This document shows, one piece after another, positions 58,906 to 64,000 of a DNA stretch of 64,000 bases. Every line of letters starts with the position of its first letter. Position 1 is the first letter of the stretch. The position numbers were made by a program, and so were the translations under genes. The notes under the pieces were generated by a model that was not told the DNA's origin, searched no databases, and saw only the letters and a list, made by a program, of their open reading frames with translations. This stretch comes from Devosia sp. 67-54 (GTDB lineage Bacteria; Pseudomonadota; Alphaproteobacteria; Rhizobiales; Devosiaceae): positions 310,001 to 374,000 of the forward strand of contig NZ_MKVA01000008.1 in the NCBI RefSeq assembly GCF_001899075.1, written 5' to 3'.

Positions 58906-59802
58906 TCAGACCGGGTGGGCTTCGAACCACGCCACCAGGTGATCGATGAGCGCCCGCACCTTGCCGGCGAGATGCCGGCGATGCGGGTACACGGCCTGCA
59001 GGCTCGCGCCCGTCTGCACGTAGCCGTCGAGCACCCTGATCAGCCTGCCCGACGTCAGCATCGGATCGGCGAGGTAGCCGGGCAATAAGGCAAGCCCAAG
59101 GCCGGCCAGCGCCGCGTCGCGCGCCGACAGCGGCGAGTTGACCCGCACCGGCCCCTGCACGTGGATCGACACCGTCTGCCCGTGGTCGACGAAGCGCCAG
59201 TTCGCCTGCCCCTGCAGATTGGTGTCGACGATGCAGGCATGGTGCCTGAGCTCGTCCGGCGCCTGCGGCGCGGCATGCGCCCGCAGATAATCGGGCGAGG
59301 CCACCACCGAATGCTGCATGTCCGAGATCCTGCGCGCGATCAGCGAGGAATCCTGCGCCGCCGAAATGCGCAGCGCCACGTCGATCCCCTCCTCCACCAG
59401 GTCGACGAAGCGGTCCTCGAGCCGGAGGTCCAGCGTCACGTCCGGGTGCTCGGCGAGGAAGGCGAAGATCGCCGGCGCCAGGATCATCTCGCCGAAATTG
59501 CGCGGCGCCGACACCCTCAGCAGTCCGCGCGGCGCCGCCGTCTGGTCGAGGATCGACGCATCGAGGTCGTCGAGCTGCTGCAGCAGCTGGCTGGCCTCGC
59601 GGTAATACGCCTCGCCCGCCTCGGTGAGGCTGAGCTTGCGCGTCGTCCGGTTCATCAACCGCACCCCGAGATAATCCTCGAGGTCGGTCACGTATTTGCT
59701 CAGCAGCGCCTTGGACCGCCCATGCTGGCGCGCCGCCGCCGAAAACCCGCCGGCATCGAACACCTGCACGAACGCCCGAATGCGCGCGAGATCCTGAGAC
59801 AT
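58906..59802 (-). CDS. LysR family transcriptional regulator
   Basis: 298 residues. The N-terminal winged HTH (about 1-60: FVQVFDAGGFSAAARQHGRSKALLSKYV) and a substrate-binding effector domain follow the standard LysR plan, of the type that includes the SxAArxL-like helix. The target is not determinable; it lies between modB and the nickel/cobalt transporter gene and could act on either. Spacing (62 nt after modB, 46 nt before the transporter) allows one long transcript. Confidence 0.92.
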   Translation of the reverse strand: MSQDLARIRAFVQVFDAGGFSAAARQHGRSKALLSKYVTDLEDYLGVRLMNRTTRKLSLTEAGEAYYREASQLLQQLDDLDASILDQTAAPRGLLRVSAPRNFGEMILAPAIFAFLAEHPDVTLDLRLEDRFVDLVEEGIDVALRISAAQDSSLIARRISDMQHSVVASPDYLRAHAAPQAPDELRHHACIVDTNLQGQANWRFVDHGQTVSIHVQGPVRVNSPLSARDAALAGLGLALLPGYLADPMLTSGRLIRVLDGYVQTGASLQAVYPHRRHLAGKVRALIDHLVAWFEAHPV

Positions 59803-59864
59803 GCGAACAGTGATAGGCGATCGTTCGCCCTCGGGCAACGGCACCGGCCATGCCGTCGGCTGCA

Positions 59865-60548
59865 CTATCCCGTCAGCCGGCCGAACCTGCGATCCAGCAG
59901 CATCGTCGCCGTCACCACCACGAAGGCGAACACCACCATGCCGGCGCTCAGCCAGTGCGCCCCCGCCCATTCGCCGCGCTCGACGAAATCGTAGATGCTG
60001 ATCGACAGCACCTTGGTGGCGCCGGGAATGTTGCCGCCGATCATCAGCACCACGCCGAACTCGCCCACCGTGTGCGCGAAGGTGAGGATCAGCCCGGTGA
60101 CGAGACCGCTGGCGGACGCCCCCAGCACCACGCGCAGGAAGGTCTGCACCCGCCCCGCCCCCAGCGTCGCCGCCGCGTCGAGCGTATCCTGGTCGAGCCC
60201 CTCGAAGGCGACGCGCAGCGGCTGCACCATGAACGGCAGCGAATAAAACAGCGAGCCGATCAGCAGCCCGAGGAAGGAAAAGGCCAGCGTCCGCGCCCCC
60301 CACAGCGACGCCAGCGCCCCGCCCGGGCCGTTCGGCCCGAGCGCCAGCAGCAGATAGAAGCCGATCACCGTCGGCGGCAGCACCAGCGGCATCGCCACCA
60401 GCGCCGCGATCGGCTCGCGCCAGGCGGTGCGCGTCCGCGCCAGCCACCACGCGATGGGCGTGCCGACCAGCAGCAGCACCAGCGTGGTGGCCGCCGCCAG
60501 CGCCAGCGTCAGCGTGACGGGAGAAGCGATATCGGCCCAACTCGGCAT
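59865..60548 (-). CDS. modB: Molybdate ABC transporter permease ModB
   Basis: 227 residues with five or six membrane segments and the conserved EFGVVLMIGGNIPGATKVL-type EAA loop (here GEFGVVLMIGG) of molybdate permeases. With ModA it imports molybdate; the ATPase ModC, which usually follows, is missing here, the next gene being LysR. The start is 24 nt after modA. Confidence 0.94.
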   Translation of the reverse strand: MPSWADIASPVTLTLALAAATTLVLLLVGTPIAWWLARTRTAWREPIAALVAMPLVLPPTVIGFYLLLALGPNGPGGALASLWGARTLAFSFLGLLIGSLFYSLPFMVQPLRVAFEGLDQDTLDAAATLGAGRVQTFLRVVLGASASGLVTGLILTFAHTVGEFGVVLMIGGNIPGATKVLSISIYDFVERGEWAGAHWLSAGMVVFAFVVVTATMLLDRRFGRLTG

Positions 60549-60572
60549 GGCGACCTCTAAAACCGCGTTCCG

Positions 60573-61328
60573 CTACTCCACCGCGTACCCTGCGGCCTTG
60601 ATCACCGCCACGGCGGCGTCCGACTTCACGAAGTCGAGGAACGCCCTGGCCACCTCGTTGCTCTCGCCATGCTTGAGCAGAACTGCGTTCTGGCGGATCG
60701 CCGGATAGTCCTCCTGCGGCGGCAGCCAGATCTGCGTCGCCGGCTTGCCCATCACCTGGCTCAGCGCCACGAAGCCGAGCTCGGCCGAGCCGCTGTCGAC
60801 GAATTGCAGCGTTTGCGTGATGTTCTCGCCGGTTACGATCTTGGGCGTCACCGCCGCGGTCAGCCCGAGCTTGTCGAGCACCGCCATGGCAGCCGCGCCA
60901 TAGGGCGCCGATTTCGGATCGGCGATGGCGATGTGCTGGAACGCATTGGCCTTGAGCGCCTCGTCGCCCTTGCTCACGTCGAGCGTCGGCGAATACAGCA
61001 CCACCTTGCCCACCGCATAGGTGAACTCGGTTCCGGCGACGCCGAAACCATCCTTGACCGCCGTCGCCGTGCGCTTGTCGTCGGCGCTGAAGAACACATC
61101 GAACGGCGCCGCCTGGGTGATCTGCGTATAGAGCCCGCCGGTCGCCCCGAAGCTCAATTGCACGTCGTTGCCGGTCGCCGCCTTGAACCTCGCCGCGAGG
61201 TCGGTCGCGACCTGCGTGAAATTGGCAGCGACGGCGGCGTTGACGATGGCGGCCTCGGCTGCCGTGACACTCGCGAGGGCGGTGACGGCCAGCGCAAGCC
61301 CGAGGAAAGAACGGCGCGGCAGGCGCAT
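60573..61328 (-). CDS. modA: Molybdate ABC transporter substrate-binding protein ModA
   Basis: 251 residues. A signal peptide (about 1-26, ending AEAA) is followed by the ModA fold: AAVAANFTQVATDLAARFKAATG and SFGATGGLYTQI (oxyanion site), PFDVFFSADDKR and the late DSGSAELGFVALSQV. It binds molybdate in the periplasm. A Mo-box-like palindrome overlaps its leader (61338-61361), and a ModE-like regulator gene lies just upstream. Confidence 0.95.
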   Translation of the reverse strand: MRLPRRSFLGLALAVTALASVTAAEAAIVNAAVAANFTQVATDLAARFKAATGNDVQLSFGATGGLYTQITQAAPFDVFFSADDKRTATAVKDGFGVAGTEFTYAVGKVVLYSPTLDVSKGDEALKANAFQHIAIADPKSAPYGAAAMAVLDKLGLTAAVTPKIVTGENITQTLQFVDSGSAELGFVALSQVMGKPATQIWLPPQEDYPAIRQNAVLLKHGESNEVARAFLDFVKSDAAVAVIKAAGYAVE

Positions 61329-61337
61329 GGGGCGCTC

Positions 61338-61361
61338 CGATATGTTCGTTGAACCATATCG
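61338..61361. promoter_or_regulatory. Mo-box-like palindrome upstream of modA
   Basis: CGATATG-N10-CATATCG is a perfect inverted repeat 10-33 nt upstream of the modA start codon, resembling ModE-binding boxes (CG-TATAT ... ATATA-CG halves). The ModE-like gene at 61394-61765 is adjacent. Confidence 0.65.
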
Positions 61362-61393
61362 CTTGTCGCAAAGCCGCTGCGGCCGGGCAAGCG

Positions 61394-61765
61394 TTATTTC
61401 CGCCAGGAAATATCGAGCCGCTTGCCGACCGCCGCAACATCCGGTGCGATGGCGCGGCGCGCCGCCTGCTGCATGGCGCGGTAGCGCTCGAGCACGAATT
61501 GCCCGTCGGCGCTGAGGCTGGCGCCGCCCTGCCCGGCCCCGCCGCGCGAGGTTTCGACCAGCGGCCGGCCCCAGCCGGCGTTGAGCGCCTGCACCAGCCC
61601 CCAGGCGCGCTTGTAGCTCATGCCCATGCGCTTGCCCGCCGCGGCGATCGAGCCGGTCTCGGCGATGCCCTCGAGCAGGTCGGCCCGCCCCGGGCCGACA
61701 TAGAAATCGTCGGTGAAGGTGACGCGCAGATGCGTGAGGCCGGGCACCCTGCTCGGCGCCCGCAT
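61394..61765 (-). CDS. ModE-like molybdenum regulator, HTH domain only
   Basis: 123 residues matching the N-terminal winged-helix domain of ModE (ADLLEGIAETGSIAAAGKRMGMSYKRAWGLVQALN, then a Gly-rich GGAGQGGASL wing). The C-terminal TOBE molybdate-binding domains of full ModE (about 260 residues) are absent. It may sense molybdate through another protein or bind DNA constitutively. The ATG at 61765 overlaps the eda stop (TGATG). Confidence 0.85.
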   Translation of the reverse strand: MRAPSRVPGLTHLRVTFTDDFYVGPGRADLLEGIAETGSIAAAGKRMGMSYKRAWGLVQALNAGWGRPLVETSRGGAGQGGASLSADGQFVLERYRAMQQAARRAIAPDVAAVGKRLDISWRK

Positions 61766-62403
61766 CAGCCCCTCTTCAGCGCCGCGGCCTCGCGCGCCAG
61801 GCCTTCGATGCGGGCCCAGTCGCCCGCCTCGAGCGCATCCTGCGGCATCACCCACGAGCCGCCGACGCAGATCACATTGGGCAGCGCCAGGTAGGTTCTG
61901 GCCTTCACCGCGTCGATGCCGCCGGTCGGGCAGAAGGTGATGTCGCTGAGCGGCGAGGCGAACGCCTTCAGCACCGCCGCCCCGCCCAGCGCCTCGGCCG
62001 GGAAGAATTTGAGGAAATAATAGCCGTGCTCATGCGCCGTCATCGCCTCGGTCGGCGTGCCGATGCCGGGCAGCAGCGGGATCGACACCTCGTCGGCCGC
62101 CTCGAGCAGGCGCGGGCTCGCCCCCGGCGACACCATGAACTTCGCCCCCGCATCCACCGAATGGCCCATCTGCAGCGGCGAGCGCACCGTACCCGAGCCG
62201 ACCACCGCGCCCGGCACCTTGGCCATCTCCTCGATCACCTGCAGCGCGCGCGGCGTGCGCAGCGTCACCTCCAGCACCGGCAGCCCGCCGGCCACCAGCG
62301 CCTCGGCCAGCGGCCGCGCCTTCTGCACGTCGTCGAGGATGATCACCGGAATCACCGGCGCGAGGGACAGCGTCGAGCGCAGCACTTCGGCGTCTTGCGG
62401 CAT
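61765..62403 (-). CDS. eda: 2-dehydro-3-deoxyphosphogluconate aldolase (KDPG/KHG aldolase)
   Basis: 212 residues, a TIM-barrel class I aldolase. The catalytic Glu is in LEVTLRTP and the Schiff-base Lys in FLKFFPAE, followed by CPTGGID. It cleaves KDPG to pyruvate and glyceraldehyde 3-phosphate in the Entner-Doudoroff pathway, consistent with a sugar kinase gene nearby. It is followed directly by the overlapping modE-like gene. Confidence 0.95.
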   Translation of the reverse strand: MPQDAEVLRSTLSLAPVIPVIILDDVQKARPLAEALVAGGLPVLEVTLRTPRALQVIEEMAKVPGAVVGSGTVRSPLQMGHSVDAGAKFMVSPGASPRLLEAADEVSIPLLPGIGTPTEAMTAHEHGYYFLKFFPAEALGGAAVLKAFASPLSDITFCPTGGIDAVKARTYLALPNVICVGGSWVMPQDALEAGDWARIEGLAREAAALKRG

Positions 62404-62474
62404 GGTCGGCTCCTTGGCTCTGCTGGTGAGTTAGGGGGTTGTGTCGCGCTGGGCAAGAGCCATCAGTCAGGCTC

Positions 62475-63365
62475 CTATGACCCGCCCAGCAGATACGCCG
62501 CCACTGCCGCCCGGTCCGCGTCGGTCCAGTGCGAGGTCTCGTCCTCGATCACTTCGCCCATCGGCCCGCCCAGGCTGTCCATGTCCGGGGTGAAGGCGTC
62601 GACCAGCGCCTGCGCCAGCGACGCCGCGTCGTAGCCGTGCTTCTTGAGGTCGGCCGCGAGCAGCGACGGCGTGCGGCCGCCCGGGCTCGTCTTGTCGGGA
62701 TTGCCGCTCAGCTCCGTGCCGGCGTCGAGCCCGCCCAGCGCGTTGCGCGGGCTGTGGCAACTGACGCAGTGCCCAGGCCCGAACACGATGTACCGGCCGC
62801 GATTCCACGCCTCCGATTGCGCCGCGTCGGCCACGAAGCGCTGCGGGTGGAAAAACAGATGCTTCCAGCCGGCCAGCAGCCAGCGCTGGTTGAACGGGAA
62901 GGCCACCTCGTGCGGCTTGCTCGGCGTGTCGACCGGCGTCGTCGCCTCGATCGCCGCATAGAGGTCGGCCACCTCCTGGTCGCTCATCAGCGTGTAGCTG
63001 TCATAGGGGAACGCCGGGTAGAGATGCCCCTGCGGCCCCTCCCCGTCGCTCAGCGCGCTCGCAAACTGCGCCAGCGTCCAGTTGCCGATACCGGCGCTCT
63101 TCGACGACGTGATGTTGGGCGGATAGAAGGTGCCGAACGGCGTCTTCAGGCCGGCCGTCTGCGCCCCCGCCAGCACCGCGTCCTTGGTCTTGGGGTCGGT
63201 ATGGCAGGTCACGCACCCACCCAGCCGCATCAAATAGTTGCCGCGCTCGACGTCGCCCACCAGCGTCAGGTCCCGCGCCGGCCCGCGCACCGGCGTCAGC
63301 ATATAGAGGCCGACGCCCGCGCCGACCACGACCACCACCGCGATGAGCCACAGCACCACCCGCAT
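62475..63365 (-). CDS. Dihaem cytochrome c, exported
   Basis: 296 residues. An N-terminal membrane anchor (about 4-23) precedes two c-type haem motifs, CVTCH at 51-55 and CVSCH near 199. The rest resembles the cytochrome c subunits of alcohol and sugar dehydrogenases (MTDQEVADLYA-type segments, here MSDQEVADLYA). It probably takes electrons from a periplasmic dehydrogenase, but none is encoded nearby. 71 nt before eda. Confidence 0.9.
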   Translation of the reverse strand: MRVVLWLIAVVVVVGAGVGLYMLTPVRGPARDLTLVGDVERGNYLMRLGGCVTCHTDPKTKDAVLAGAQTAGLKTPFGTFYPPNITSSKSAGIGNWTLAQFASALSDGEGPQGHLYPAFPYDSYTLMSDQEVADLYAAIEATTPVDTPSKPHEVAFPFNQRWLLAGWKHLFFHPQRFVADAAQSEAWNRGRYIVFGPGHCVSCHSPRNALGGLDAGTELSGNPDKTSPGGRTPSLLAADLKKHGYDAASLAQALVDAFTPDMDSLGGPMGEVIEDETSHWTDADRAAVAAYLLGGS

Positions 63366-63462
63366 GCGCCGAACAAAGCAGAGCCGCGCGATACCGACAA
63401 CCCGACAAATATTTCAGTGATCGGGGAATAATCCCGCAGCGGCTGGCCGAGCGAGAACCAAG

Positions 63463-64000
63463 CTATCTCGCCACCACGGCATCCACCTCGGCCCGCGTCG
63501 GCGGATTGGCGCCGACGCGGCTGCAATTGATGCCGGCGGCCACGGCGCCGAACCACAGCATCTGCTGCAACTGCTCCGGGCGCAGCGTCCCGAGCCGGCC
63601 CGCCGCCAGCGCCCCGTGGTCCCTGAGCCAGGTGAGGATGCCCGCCATCAGCGTATCGCCGGCCCCGACATTGTCGCCGCCCGGCGCCGCCGGATAGATG
63701 TCGGCGTGCACGCTGGCATTGGCGGTGAACGCCCTCGAGCCCTCGGCCCCGAGCGTCACCACCACCAGCTCGATATTGGGCCGCTCGAGCAGCGCATCGG
63801 CGTGCTGCTCGATGCTCTTGCTCGCATCGAGCGTATGCAGATCCTCTTCCGAGAGCTTCACCAGGCTCACCAGATCGAGCGACGCCAGCACCCGCTGCCG
63901 GTAGGCGTCCAAATCGGCGATCAGCGACGGCCGGAGGTTCGGGTCGGTCGACAGCAGCGCCCCGCGCCGCCTGGCCTCGCGTGCCACCTCCAGCCACACC
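63463..64000 (-). CDS. PfkB-family sugar kinase, N-terminus cut by window edge
   Basis: 178 complete residues of a ribokinase/PfkB protein: DPNLRPSLIAD, VVVTLGAEGSRAF, and GAGDTLMAGIL carrying the catalytic Asp near the anion hole. The start and the substrate-determining N-terminal part lie beyond the window. Typical of fructokinases or 2-keto-3-deoxygluconate kinases; the specificity cannot be settled. Its neighbour eda suggests sugar-acid metabolism. Confidence 0.9.
   Translation of the reverse strand, partial: VWLEVAREARRRGALLSTDPNLRPSLIADLDAYRQRVLASLDLVSLVKLSEEDLHTLDASKSIEQHADALLERPNIELVVVTLGAEGSRAFTANASVHADIYPAAPGGDNVGAGDTLMAGILTWLRDHGALAAGRLGTLRPEQLQQMLWFGAVAAGINCSRVGANPPTRAEVDAVVAR

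Overview
The window is a 64 kb, GC-rich (strongly third-position GC) stretch of an alphaproteobacterial chromosome, most likely Hyphomicrobiales (rhizobia-like). The grounds are a chemotaxis cluster built on the Sinorhizobium plan (CheS, two CheY types, CheD, a CheT-like protein), a Brucella-type DXR-like oxidoreductase, a DUF442 phosphatase-like protein and Fur/Mur-like control of mntH. The intergenic palindromic repeats made me think of Devosiaceae, but that is a guess. Both ends are cut inside genes: pyruvate carboxylase on the left, a PfkB-family sugar kinase on the right. I found no rRNA, tRNA, CRISPR array, transposase or prophage gene, so this reads as core chromosome with a few small accessory insertions.

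Layout. 0-11.5 kb: pyruvate carboxylase, a DUF442 protein, an orphan glycine-betaine-type binding protein, then a branched-chain amino acid uptake system (livK on the + strand with its own terminator, livG-livF-livH-livM as an overlapping minus-strand operon), a GST, methylglyoxal synthase and a DUF1801 protein. 11.6-23.6 kb: chemotaxis, in two minus-strand blocks (cheS-cheY1-cheA-cheW and cheD / mcp-cheR-cheB / cheY2 / mcp) separated by a divergent cheT-like gene and about 630 bp of non-coding, repeat-like DNA. One receptor ends in a pentapeptide of the kind that tethers CheR and CheB. 23.7-31.6 kb: 3-hydroxyisobutyryl-CoA hydrolase; a + strand operon (DXR-like enzyme, short SDR, membrane protein, cysteine-less isochorismatase fold); an HlyD/ATPase/permease export system behind a TetR regulator with a visible operator. 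31.7-40.6 kb: a multi-hairpin repeat block, gltB and gltD with a small exported protein coupled between them, Dps, a small P-loop kinase and an Hsp20 with a thermometer-like leader.

41-53.8 kb: lysophospholipase-like hydrolase, the Ku/LigD end-joining pair, QmcA/NfeD membrane proteins, a TumE/TumA-type toxin-antitoxin pair with a two-palindrome operator, an outer-membrane barrel, galU/galE, a lytic transglycosylase and an SGNH protein. 53.8-61.8 kb is a metal-handling neighbourhood: ferrochelatase, MntH behind a perfect 17-bp inverted repeat, a DUF1007-NicO (Ni/Co) fusion, modAB without modC behind a Mo-box-like palindrome, and a one-domain ModE. 61.8-64 kb: KDPG aldolase, a dihaem cytochrome c and the cut sugar kinase.

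The observations I rate highest are the similar double-palindrome sites upstream of livK and livG, the small secreted protein coupled between gltB and gltD, the divergent CheT-like protein with a C-terminal motif shared with CheD, the TumE/TumA operator touching the toxin start codon, and the DXR-like operon. I did not find a clear undescribed defence or mobile system.
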